This document shows, piece after piece, positions 11,475-22,800 of a stretch of 64,000 nt of DNA. Within the stretch, counting starts at the first letter, position 1. Each line of letters starts with the position of its first letter. The notes beneath the pieces were generated by a model that saw only the letters and a list, made by a program, of their open reading frames with translations, searched no databases and was not told where the DNA came from. Source of the DNA: Ciona intestinalis (lineage: Eukaryota > Chordata > Ascidiacea > Phlebobranchia > Cionidae); assembly GCF_000224145.3 (NCBI RefSeq), contig NC_020172.2, positions 4,431,961-4,495,960 of the forward strand. Direction: 5' to 3'. The position numbers were made by a program, and so were the translations under genes.

Positions 11475-11889
11475 AAGCCGGCTACACCAGAAATTCAATT
11501 TTCTGCATGTTGCAGATTCTGAGCCAAAAGCCTTTTTATTCTATGAACTGTTAGAGTATTTTCCTGTGGTTTTAAAGTAAAACGATTGATTCAAACGGTT
11601 TGAATTGTAAAGTTTGTTGATTGAACACATTTGATTAGAGTTATACAATATAGTTGCATTTTAATTATATCGCTACCGATGCGTGTGTACCATATGTCGC
11701 ATTACACGTGTCCACACAATTACATATTACTTTCAAATAATTACCCGCTTTCATGTTGCCTGTCAAACGGGGTAAATACACACGAACAGTGGGCCGGAAA
11801 ATGTATAAATTTATCAGCGCTACTTGCATTCGTTAATCTATTTCTTGCAAATAAACAACATAGCATGCCATGTTTACATTCGTAAGAAA

Positions 11890-12088
11890 TAATACTCTGG
11901 GATAAGACGGGACACCTTTAAAACATAATAATATAAAAATATCCAGATCGTGTTTTAAACATATATAAAAACAGTCTATGCGAGTCGTGAGGATACGGTT
12001 TTATAATTCTTTGAATGTTCTTTGTTTACAACCAAATGGGACGAAAAAAATGAAAATGTGCCCCATGTTCCTCACCCTACTATATAAG
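11890..12088 (+). mobile_element. MITE family 1, forward copy
   Basis: Full-length subfamily A copy, ends ACTCTGGGATAAGACGGG and CTCACCCTACTATATA. Confidence 0.85.
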
Positions 12089-12430
12089 GACAAATAATTT
12101 GAACTTAGCTGGATATGCTGTTTGCAAAATAAATTATTAACAAGCTTTGTAATTAGCATTGAAAAGATAATTCTACCCGATGATCGATGTCGAGCTAGAA
12201 AGTATCCAGTTATGAAAAATTGATACCTGGCTCTAGTCGCTGAGGTTTTCGTTATTCCCTTGCGATGGTACGGCCTTGTGAACCTACTATTAAAAAACAA
12301 CTCGTCACATTCAAATATAACAGGTCGCGCAATTTTATCTGTCCCATTCGAAACTTTACTTGAGGATGTTGTTGTTGGGATGATTTCGTTTTATAAATAT
12401 TTGTAACTATTATAATAAGCGGGTACATGA

Positions 12431-12703
12431 TGGTATAGTGGGCTTGGGCATAATTTCATTTTCATTTCTCGTCCCATTTGGTAGTGAACAAAGAATATTT
12501 ACAGAATAATATAACCGTAGCTCCGCGACTCTTAAGAGTGTTGTTAATTTTTAAAATCCGATCAGGATATTTTGGTATTATGTGCTAAATGTCCATAAAA
12601 GTCATTAGGATACCTTTTTATTATTATTTGACTTTTTTCGTTTACTACCAAATGGGAGAAATGGAATGAAAGGTGTCCCATCTTCCCCCATGCTACTACT
12701 TTA
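12431..12703. mobile_element. Composite of a reverse and a forward MITE family 1 fragment
   Basis: 12431-12593 is a reverse subfamily B copy that stops at TGTCC; 12594-12703 continues as the right two thirds of a forward copy ending CCCCCATGCTACTA. The junction has no spacer, which suggests recombination between copies or insertion plus deletion. Confidence 0.65.
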
Positions 12704-12997
12704 TAGTACGCCAAGAATACAGATTTTGGTCGATCAATATCGAATCCTTGTTTCGTTTTTCAACACTCGTGAATTTATATTTATGTTCAACAAGTCACAT
12801 GCGTGCAATATAAAAATGGGTAAGGTAATACAGGTAGGAACGAAAACAATTCGCAAATTGGAACGGAAAATTCATCAAATTAAGACGGGCGTGGGCTAAA
12901 CTGTCAAACCAGAACACAAAACATCGAGAAAATAAAACTGCTTTAAAATATAAGGGGTGGTACAAATACATGAGTAAAAGCAAAAAAGTGTTCTTTT

Positions 12998-15900
12998 TTA
13001 GTCTTTTTTGTTGGGAGCATTTGAGAGTAGGTAGACATGGTTACCGGCTGTTGCAGCTATCATTGTGACGTCACTATGGTGGTGACTCAGTCGGTTACGA
13101 TCGTGGTCTATGCTGTATACCCCGGATGGTAAATTGGTAATGATGCCAGAGGTCTGGGATAAATATAATTGGCAATTTATAGAAAATAATTGTGCTTTAT
13201 CCAAAACTCTATTTCTTTCTTCTGTTTTTTTCCATAAGAGTGTTTTAACAACTGTTGTTTTACTGTTCTTGCCCGGCTTTTCCCTTTAGTGAACTTTCCC
13301 GATTTAAAACGGATGAAAACAATTTAAAAAGTTGTTTTAATTAACTGGTAAATATTCTTAACATTGTCCGAACTCTGAACTGAATTTTAAATCAAACCAA
13401 ACAAAACGTCTGACAGTTTGTTTTAGAAATTTAAAATGACATTGATGGACCTCTCAATTCAGAGGGGAAGCCAAAACAAACACTTTAGTTTTGTGTATTC
13501 AACCATCACAGTAAAGGTTAAAACCATCTAAAACCTTCAACAATGCCCTCAATGCCTGAACCTTCTAATAATATTTGCTCTTGAGCTGAGGCTTTTGACA
13601 TTATCTTTCGAAGAACTAACTTGTGTTTATTTTTGTCTCCAATTTAACCACAGCCCTTTTGTTGGCTTGTTCATGTCAACCACAATGGCAGTATTTAATT
13701 TGACAATTTGTTTCTCTTATACACTTCCATTGTATGTGGGTGAGGTTCTGCAGGGTGGCACGCTATGGGTCCTAAGACTCAGGCCAATATTAGCCTATTA
13801 CCTATTTTCTCATACACTCTACGAAGTAAATGATAATTTTTCCACAGTTATGAGTTATTCAATTTACCAATCCACATAATACTCACAGCCAAGGTAGTTT
13901 TGTCGATGATTCGAACCATGTTGTTGTCTGAACCCCCACACACTATATGTTGCTTTCCCATCCACTGCCCACAGTATAACTAGAAAAAATATTCTTGCAA
14001 AGGATAGTCAGTAGTAATGAAAAAGTAACCTGTAAGTAACGTTATTCGTTTGGTGGGAAAGAGAACACACAATGTACAATACATTGTAACTTGATCTTAT
14101 TTTTATTCTACTTTTATGATGTCAACAATTGAGCTTTGTTTTGTAACACTATGAAGGCAGGTTACACAATACCCACCCTATGTACAGGAGTTATATGGCC
14201 AACCCTGCTGTGTTGTTTGAATAAAAGTCACGTATTCAGTCAAAAGCAATAACGTTTGTTTTTCTATTTATTACCGGCAAGCGACTAAAATTAAAATTTT
14301 ATAGAAATAAATTTCATCTCTCTTTGTATGTAACTTTGTAGTAAGGTAACTTGCCAAAAAGCAAATATACAAAGATATGCATAATATTTATATTTAAACG
14401 TATTAAACATGTTACCAAAGAATCAGCTGAGAAATCAGGAGGCAACGTCTTGATACGATCTCCACTTTTGAAATCCCATACCTTTTAATACGAAAAAAAA
14501 CATTTAGAATTTTAAATGGCGGGAGAAAGATTGAACACCTTTTCATTCTATTTTCACCTCAAATTTGGTAGTAAACAAGGAACATTCAAAAAACTATACA
14601 ACTGTATCCTCAGGACTACCATGGACCGTTGTTCTTTGTTTAAAATATGATCAGGATATTTGGATATTAGGTGCTTATGGTGTCCCATCCTACCCAAGTA
14701 CTACACAAACCTGCAAAACATCATTTTTTCTCCACGAAGCAGTAAGAATATGCCCATGTTTCTTGTCTACATCAATACCATCGCCACATATATGTGGACC
14801 AAATATTCGTCTGTGTAAAGAAAGGATGTAACTTTATGCAGTACTTAGATGTTATAGCAAGAATCAGTGTCAAAAACAGAACAAAATTTTAATAATGTAG
14901 ATCTTAAAAAATTTGTGATTTTAAAACAGAGTGATAAATGAATAAATAAAATTAATTTTGTTTCTTTGATAATGATAACGAAGATTATAAAGTTTAAAAA
15001 AGCATAAAGATAGGTAGTAACAGTAAAACAACAGTTGTAATTCGTTAAAACACGCTTTTGGGTAAAACAGTAAAATAATGTATTGATAAAAAATCATGAT
15101 CATTACACTTTAATGTAATTTTAAAGTTTATGAATTTCAACTAATGTCCTCATATTTCAAGTTTAAAGTGTCACTGGTACCTGACTGAATGCTCTTCCCT
15201 CTGATCCCATATTTGCACTGTATCATCCCATCCTCCAGATAAAAATACATGTTCGTTTGTAGGATGATGCTTCACAGTAAACACTCTACATCTGTGGCCA
15301 TCCATCACAAGTCTGTTTGGACTGTGGATATATAATGTGAGGTAAGATGGAACGGCACATAATATTCAAATATCCTGATCATGGTTTAAACAATTTCTAT
15401 GAGACTCTGAGAGTCGTGAGAATACGTTTTTATAATTCTTTCAATCTTCTTTGTTTCCTATCAAATGTTTATTTGTTTACTACCAACTCATACAACATGA
15501 AAAGCAAATTTAGTTCAATGTTCTATTCCAGCTGTAAAAAAGTATTCGAAAAAATTCATTAAACCTTGGTTCATAAACATTAGTTTTGGTTCCTGTCTCT
15601 ACATCGTACTCGTTGATCTGCTCCGAGGTTCCTCCAGTGAGGATGTGGGAGACAGTTGGTGAGAGAGAACTCGTGAGAATCTGTCGTTGTTCATGTATTG
15701 TTTGTAAAGCTGTTTCACTTGAAACGTGCCAGAACTTGATCATACCGCTAGCATCTGTTGAACAGGGATGAGAATGGAGTTTGTTAACAGTTTGTAGCGG
15801 GGTCTGGGAAGCTAAATCTAACTCATGTGAAGGGCTGAAGGCCAAAATACGTCGATGGCTGTTTTAACTAAAAAACTCAGAGATACTCCGGTTACTTTAT

Positions 15901-16969
15901 AACATACTAATCTATGGGTGTTGATATCCTGTTACATCTGCTAGGAGGCATAATGAAAATAATCTTTCAACGGCTTATCTGGTATGAAAAATGTAGTGTA
16001 TTTCGGACGTTTTACATGCCATTGGCAAGAATGCATTAGCGAATCGTAAATATCCTATGTTTTTTATACCAGATGAGCCATTAAAAAAAATTATTTATGG
16101 GTATTAAAAAAGATGAATGTAAGAATTAAAATGCTTTATTCTATCCTTGTTTGCATTATATAGGCGCCACTGTTATAGGATTGAATAAAAAGAGAAAACA
16201 AATCCACTAACATGTGACAATAAGCATCTCTCCACGAGTTGATAATTCATTTGGAACAAAGTTAACAGATGTTGCTGGGAGTCGATCCGATTTCGTTTCA
16301 TCATCAGAAAGATGGTAGATGCATGATCCAGTTGATGTTTTATATATCTGTCGCATTTGAGTTTGTTGTTAAAAGTTTAGTTATTAGCAGCAATATTACT
16401 TGCCAGTTATATTTGCTACCAGGCATAGTGTAAATATTCTTTCACTGGCTCATTTGGTATTAAAAACATAGGGTATTTATGAAGTTTCGTCTGAGCTTAT
16501 TCTATAACTAATTAGTAATTAATACCATTTTTTTTAAATTGTAATTTTTTTACCTTTACGTCTCCATTTGATAATCCCACTGCTAATTTTTCTCCATTTT
16601 CAGAAAATCTGCAGCACATTCCAGCACATGTCAACTCTCTATGTGTGGAAAACAAATAATTACGATTAACACCTCAAAGATTATTATAGGGGTTAGTATT
16701 TAGGGGGTGGTGAATATATAGGCACAGATGTTAGTAGTTAGAAATAAGTGGTTCTATAGGGGTTAGTGGTTAAGTGTACTAAAAGTAAAAACAAAAACTA
16801 TTTTCACTTACAATGTTTTTAAAATTTTAATGTCGCCTTCAAGTCCGAGTTCTTTTGATTTTTCATAAATATCAGTGATCAAACCCTTTCCGTGCAACTT
16901 TAAATTGCCATCGGGGTGATTCACGTGGCTGATCCTCGCTAACGGTGGAGTGAAACTTGCCTGCGACAT
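12998..16969 (-). CDS. WD40-repeat protein, complete, 374 aa
   Basis: Nine exons on the minus strand: 16812-16969, 16554-16638, 16212-16347, 15565-15754, 15181-15321, 14711-14810, 14416-14481, 13887-13979, 12998-13153. The start is the ATG of MSQASFTPPLARISHV. The translation shows WD-repeat signatures: NGEKLAVGLSNGDVK (~70-81), ASGMIKFWHV (~128-137), HPTNEHVFLSGGWDDTVQIWD (~209-229), VWDFKSGDRIKTL (271-283) and a closing blade GVYSIDHDR...MIAATAGNHVYLL. One seven-bladed propeller fits the length. The N-terminal block LARISHVNHP...GKGLITDIYEKSKELG precedes the propeller. I do not recognise a named human orthologue, so no function is claimed; WD40 propellers are protein-binding scaffolds. Exon 4 uses the acceptor at 15755-15756 rather than a longer open frame further upstream, because only that keeps phase and gives the IVTYASGM junction. 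Confidence 0.85.
14521..14705 (-). mobile_element. MITE family 1, reverse copy abutting a splice donor
   Basis: Full-length copy in WD40 gene intron 6. Its right end (CCCATCCTACCCAAGTACTA) lies five to six bases from the donor of exon 14711-14810, so the element supplies the intron sequence from about position +6 onward. Confidence 0.8.
15331..15500 (+). mobile_element. MITE family 1, forward copy, right end lost
   Basis: In WD40 gene intron 4. Interior subfamily A sequence is clear; near the right end the TTTGTTTACTACCAA segment appears after a small duplication and the terminal CCCACCCTAC is missing. Confidence 0.7.
15964..16087. mobile_element. Palindromic element family 3 (GGCTCATCTGGTATAAAA ends)
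   Basis: Ends are inverted: CGGCTTATCTGGTATGAAAA on the left and TTTTTATACCAGATGAGCC on the right. The interior has GTAGTGTATTTC and GCCATTGGCAAGA. In WD40 gene intron 3. Copies at 5371-5490 and 46015-46110, and a fragment at 16437-16490. Confidence 0.7.
16437..16490. mobile_element. Fragment of palindromic element family 3
   Basis: CACTGGCTCATTTGGTATTAAAAACATAGGGTATTT matches one end of the family; split over two short phrases here, the sequence is TGGCTCATTTGGTATTAAAA followed by ACATAGGGTATTT. In WD40 gene intron 2. Confidence 0.5.
16684..16788 (-). repeat. Partial relative of MITE family 2
   Basis: Contains TATAGGGGTTAGT twice and GGTGGTG, the reverse complement of the ACTAACCCCTATA interior of family 2 (see 32919-33087). 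Terminal repeats are not recognisable. In WD40 gene intron 1. Confidence 0.4.
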
Positions 16970-17404
16970 TTTTTCTTTCGCCTGTTTTATAACCGTCTTT
17001 TAATCAATTTTTGCCGTCTTACACTGATAAACGAAAATGTTTCATTAGTTATCGTACGTTCTACATTACGGTGTTTTAAAAACAAATGCTTTTATTGAAA
17101 ACGAAACTTTCAGTTTAAAAATTGCAGCAATGATCTGAGTACGCGAGCACATGCAAAGTCAACAACAGTGAATTCTCTTTTTATTCTGCCATAAATCACA
17201 ACAACCGACACTGGTTGTCCGTAACAATAGGACGCTTTTTCAGTGATGCCAGCCAGGTTTTGTTACCAATATAAAAGTCATGCTGTACGAATTAGTTTAC
17301 TTAATATGATTCAACGTAGTGGTTTAAAATGGCTTACAGTATAAATAAGACATTGTAAAGTTAATTGGTATGTAGCATTTAAAAACGACGATTTTGTAAG
17401 GTGC

Positions 17405-17468
17405 TTTTGAAACGACTGTGGTCCGTTGCCTGGCCACGCGAGGATGAATAAGTTAGTTTCTTCATGTC
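17405..17468 (+). mobile_element. SINE tail fragment
   Basis: AACGACTGTGGTCCGTTGCC then CCACGCGAGGATGAATAAGTT, the 3' end pattern of the SINE family. Confidence 0.5.
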
Positions 17469-17507
17469 TTTGCATCAGTCATGTACATGAAAACTCTCAC
17501 GTAGTCT

Positions 17508-17556
17508 CCTTTACACCTTTAGCACAGGCTAATATCCAAATATCCTGATAATAAAT
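17508..17556 (+). mobile_element. MITE family 1, small fragment
   Basis: CCTTTAGCACAGGCTAATATCC then AAATATCCTGAT matches positions ~20-60 of the element; both ends are missing. Confidence 0.5.
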
Positions 17557-19479
17557 AATAAATATCAAGGAACAGGCTACACAACGTTGTGCCGGTAAGG
17601 GGCGCAAAAGAGCTATAAACTAAACGTCTCACTTGGCACAGGTTTATTTACGGCTGTCATATACTTAAACAGGCGCATATTACGTTGCCAATAAAACGGC
17701 TGAACATGGTTACAAAATGCATTAAGGGTTAACTTAGTATAAGATGTATAAAACAGTTGGGTGAAGGCAGACAGTCAGGTCCACCGCACGCGCCAGTTAA
17801 AGTAGTTACAGAAAACTTTCCAGAGCTCCTGAATAATTTATTCTGCTTGCTATGACCGCACACACTAAAATGAAGTTTTAGTGCTTTTTTAAAATTGAAA
17901 CAGTGTCGCACTTTACGTTTTGCGCTTCTCTGATGTGCCCCGTATAACAATGCATGGACTCGGTGAATATTTCATCAGTGAGTGGACTTAGTAGGTTATT
18001 AAATCATAAATTTGCGAGCATATTGGTCGTAAAATTTAAAAAAACTTAGTTGACATGAGTTATAACCTATTTGCCTTTTAGTGATCGGTTTTAAGTAGGT
18101 GAAAGCCTCTCTCGAGAGCGCTGAATAACGGTGCTTATTTACACGGATAATCTCCGCATTTTTGTTTAGCACGCGCTCGTGTATTCTATTCTGCCTTTGT
18201 CATGCGACAGGGCGTGAAAGGCTTTGTTTTCGTTCTATCGGTGCTTCACTCGCTCGAATAAACTTCGGCGGGTCGGTTGCTAGGCGACGCTATGCTGGTC
18301 AAATCTATTTGTGACGTAAAGCGCTGAGGTGTGCGTGCTGCGTAATATGTGAGAGGCTCGTTATGAAAAAGAGGCGACGAGACAGCACAGCAGAGCCATT
18401 TTGCACTCGCGTATGTTGTTTTAATCGTAGCTATATACTTGTCGCCAGCAACTTTATAAGCAAGGTACATAAGATTACTTGCAAAAGGCAGCTTATACCA
18501 ATCAGAAATGAAAGACTGTTTTTAATTAGCGCAGATTTTAGACACAGAAATATATTGCAGTTATAGCATTTTTCTAGTTTGTGTCTATATAGGCGTAATA
18601 GTTATTTGTCGATAAATGCGCGGCGCCTCCTTTTCTTGGCCGGTGCTGTGTTCTTTGCTGGTTTGTATGTTTATATGTCGCTATAGCTTCCGTTGTTATC
18701 CAGATTTCAAAATAAGCGAACACGTTACCACAAGTAGGGCTGGCTCTTTGTGCCTCAGTTCAGGTATCGTCTCTGTAATCCACGCTTACGAAATGTCCGG
18801 GTGACGCAGCATTGTGGAATCGATGCGTTTCTTTTGTTGGGAGATCCGGCACGCCCGTCCTTGAGCCGACGAGACCTGAGATCAGATTACGCGAAAACTT
18901 TCGCAAGCCTGGAAGCGATCGATCCATTCCGCCCTTTGTGGCCCCGATTTTATATATCCACCTACAAATTCCAGATTAGCAGGACTTCGTCCCGAACAAC
19001 AATTGAATTCGCGGCTCCTATTGTTGGAACACCACGTCCCCTTTTGATCAGACCCTGGCTCTTGTGTGTGTGTATGAACCGTAGAGAGATTTTAAACAGC
19101 TGTAGCTTCCATTGAGCGTGTTTACCAGAAATTGAACAGTTTCGACTCTGTTAAGTAACAAAATCAACCGAAAATAGAACTTGACAAAAATCGAAAACAA
19201 AGAAAGCATCACGAAAAGCCGCAACAAATAAAAGTTGTGTAGTCAACTAGAATATTCGCATTGCACATAATGGTAGATATGGTGTGTTCACGTCTACCAT
19301 TATTATAACTATCCTGGTTGACCACGAATGATTTCAGAAATTTTGAGCAACACATGCGGACTGTAAATTTAAAGTGTTTAATTTTCTTTATATTAGCTTA
19401 GTTTACGTAACAGGCCGTTTTGGTTGGTGGTTTATAGACATAATCCAGACATAGAACTAAATTTAGTATTGTTGTACAG

Positions 19480-19668
19480 TACAGTGGGGCAAGATGGGAC
19501 GCCTGTTTATTTAATTTCTCGTCTTAGTAGTAAACAAAGAACATTCAAAGAACTGTTATCCTCACGAATCCCATATAGACCGTTGTTAATTGTTTAAAAC
19601 CTGTCCCGGATATTTGGATATTATATGCCAAAGGTGTCTCATCTTCCCCTTCCCTACTATATATTTGA
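19480..19668 (-). mobile_element. MITE family 1, reverse copy
   Basis: Full length, ACAGTGGGGCAAGATGGG to CCCCTTCCCTACTATATA, 212 bases upstream of the PE-rich gene start codon. Confidence 0.85.
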
Positions 19669-19879
19669 ATGTTGGAATTCAAAAAGAATTCCCTGAAGTC
19701 TATATATAGCTGATTTTAACTGCTGTTAGTGGTGTAAAAGTTGCGATACATTTAACTGTTGGCATTCCTAAAGAGTTTCAAGATAAATAAATTTAAATAT
19801 AAAAATCCCTTAGGTTTACAGCTACAGCTACATAGTCGATTTAAACTGAAAGTTTTCTTCATTAACAAAAAGAAACACA

Positions 19880-22800
19880 ATGGGCTGCGGAGGAAGTAAA
19901 GCATCAACTGCTGCTGTGGCGGCAACCACTGCAGCAAAACATGCCCCACCACCCCCTACTAATGGTACGACCGAGATTACGGCGACGGTAAAGCCAACTT
20001 TAAGAGAAGAACCACCAAAAGATTCTTCGCCTGAACCGATCAAAAAAACGACCGAAGGTAGATTTAAATTTTGATATCGATTTTTTTTGTAAGTGTGATT
20101 TCGAAAAATATATGGGTCGTTTTGCGAAGTATTTATAGTAGGGCGGGGTAAGATGGTATCTTTTTTCATTCTATTTTTTGTTTTATTTAGTAGTAAACAA
20201 ACAGTATTAACAGAATTATTGTTATTACCTTTTATCCCCACAACCCTAAAACAGCGTTGTTAAATGTTTAGAACATGATGGAGAAATATAGGACTTCGGT
20301 TGTTAATTTAAAATGCACCGCAAATTACGTTAACACGTACATCTAAGCAATATGTAGCAGGGTGGGGAAAGACACCTTTAGCACATATTATCCTGTGTTT
20401 CAAACAAATAACAATTCGGTCTACGGGAGTTTTTAAATTCTTTGAGTAGCCTTTGTTTACTACTAAATGGGACGAGAAAATAGAATAAAAATATGTTTTA
20501 TCTTCCCCACTCCATATAATATTTAGCAGTGCAATATTAGTAAATCATTGAATTAATAATATGTATTGATCTGTTGGTTAAAGTGTTTCTATAGAGCATG
20601 GAACCGTATCTCGCTCTATAATGACCGATTTATTTTCACAGAAGCTCCCGTGAAAAGTGAAGCAGAATATACTGATGCTAATGGAACGGAAAGTAAGTGA
20701 AACCCGTATCGATTTATCGTAATGTTCGATTTTTAAAATATATAGCAGTGCCGACGTATCGGGATACATATGCGACTTCAAGTTTAAATAATCGTGTTAA
20801 TGGTGGCTATTAATACCAGCATGACGATTGCAATTACAGATTAGAAAATGTCAGGATTTTTTAAAAGTTGGTGTATTTTTCTATATAAGTACGTTTATAT
20901 TTTAACGGGTGTACCACATTGCTTGGTTTGATAGTTATTGTTTTGTTTTTTTTCTTTATTGGTGTAACGGAATGACTATATACATGTATATAGTACATGT
21001 ATATAGTCATATATGTATATAGTACAGTACCGTGGGGTAAGATGGGATACCATGGGTATTAAAATCCCATATTTCCTTATCGTGTTTTTAACAATTAACA
21101 ACCATCTTTTACAGTCGCGAGGCTACGGTTTCATAAATATCAAAATATTCTTTGATTACTACCAATGTCAAAAAAAATGTGAAAATATGTCACATCTTAC
21201 CCCAACATTACTGTATACTATTTTTTAAACGTAGTTTTAAGTGTGCAGGCAATGCTTTTAAGGTATAATCGACCGAAGTTGTGGAATATTACGTTGGCCT
21301 GACGCTGTAGCTCTGTGGTTTATATTAAGTAGCAATTTTACGCATTTATAATTTATAACTGGTACACGCGTTCCCAGCATTTCAACAAAGAGGAGTGTCA
21401 CTAATGTTGCCCAATATACTGTCTATCACATATATATTAGAATGGGGGAAGATGGGACGTGTTTTAATTCTCTCTTTCAGACTCATTTGGTAGTGAACAA
21501 AAAATATTTATAGAATCATATACCTGTAGCTCTGCGACTCTGAAAGAGCGTCGTTAACTTTTTAAAACACGACCAGAAAATACAAGATTTAGGCGCTAGC
21601 GGTATTTCATCCCATAATAGTATAATCTACAAAGTACACATGTGGTTTTGTACAGATTTATATTTACCCCATAAGCAACAAATACGCAGCATTGATTTGT
21701 TGGTGGTTTGTTATGGCGCGTAACTATTTGACCGACCATGTCTGCGCGAGATCCGATTTACGATGTGTGCTGTGGTATGGGACAGCTTGACTTGTTATTC
21801 AAGCTCGATTCTAACACAAAATTCATTTAAATCTGAGTTATAGGAAAGCAATCAAACCATGGTAAATCAGTGCTATAACACTCTTAATAAGTTATCGGCA
21901 AAAAAACTAAAGGAGAACTTTGTCGTCACCGTCCATAAGTGCTCTTGAGTAAAACAAACAATCATTTAACATCCAGCGTGCCATTCTAATCTGCTAAAGT
22001 TTCCTGTACATAAACTAAGACTACACCCGTGTTTAAACGCTTGTTGAATAGGCTTATGTACACTATAAGCCTTAGGATAGTTATAGCGAGCAAACTCTCT
22101 ATCGCTCAAATGTCTATCATTCAACCAACACGCCCAAGGACGATTTCCTAATAATATTTCGAATTTGAACACGAAACCGCGAAGATACGAGATTAAAAAT
22201 ACCGATGTAGTGTTCTTACCCACCCTTTGTTCATCGGTGTCTTTGGTATATCATAGGCAGAAGACATATGTGTGCTTATGGTCGTTGAAGGCGCTGTGTA
22301 AATACCTAATATTAGCCGCAAGTAGAAAAACCTGTTTAATGAAATTAGGCTTTTCGTTTACACTTCGTGTCGCTATGGTAATGTATTTGGACTGAGGTAC
22401 TAACAATACACCTACATCGTTTTGGTCTGGACTTGTTTTCGTTTATTTTGAGCGCCGTATTTCAACAATTTCGCAATCCAAAATATCTCGCTTTGCTTTA
22501 TCTCTGTCTGCATTGTCCGTTACTAGGTGTGATAGCGCCTTTCTATACTGTCTAAAGCCCCGATTTGGAGTATGCTTTTCTCCATATAGAGTAGGGTAGG
22601 GGAAGATCGGACACCTTTTCATTTTATTTTATCGTCTTATTTGGTGGTAAACAAAAAACACTTGAACAATTACAGAGCCATTCCTCACGACCTCAATGGA
22701 CCGTTGTTTATTGTTTAAAACTCGATCAGGATATTTGGACATTATGTGCTACAGGTGTCCCGTCTTCCCCCAGTCTACTATACATGTCGAATCGGAAATT

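Larger units (their letters stand above)
11475..12997. other. Calcitonin 3' UTR and convergent intergenic DNA
   Basis: The region separates the calcitonin gene from the 3' end of the WD40 gene, which runs toward it. An AATAAA at 11850-11855 may end the calcitonin transcript. The rest is MITE copies and unremarkable AT-rich sequence. No exon is seen. Confidence 0.5.
16970..19879. other. Divergent intergenic region, WD40 gene and PE-rich gene
   Basis: Both flanking genes start here, reading outward, so it should hold two promoters. A CpG-rich block runs from about 18100 to 19080. It carries a small MITE fragment (17508-17556), a SINE tail (17405-17468) and one full MITE (19480-19668). Open frames at 18616-18804 and 18750-19115 are discussed under findings. 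No certain exon is visible. Confidence 0.5.

Noticed and set aside
15510-15845. Longer reading of WD40 exon 4 on both sides
   Set aside because: Extending to 15845 or 15510 breaks phase with neighbouring exons; the 15565-15754 exon restores a continuous WD repeat.
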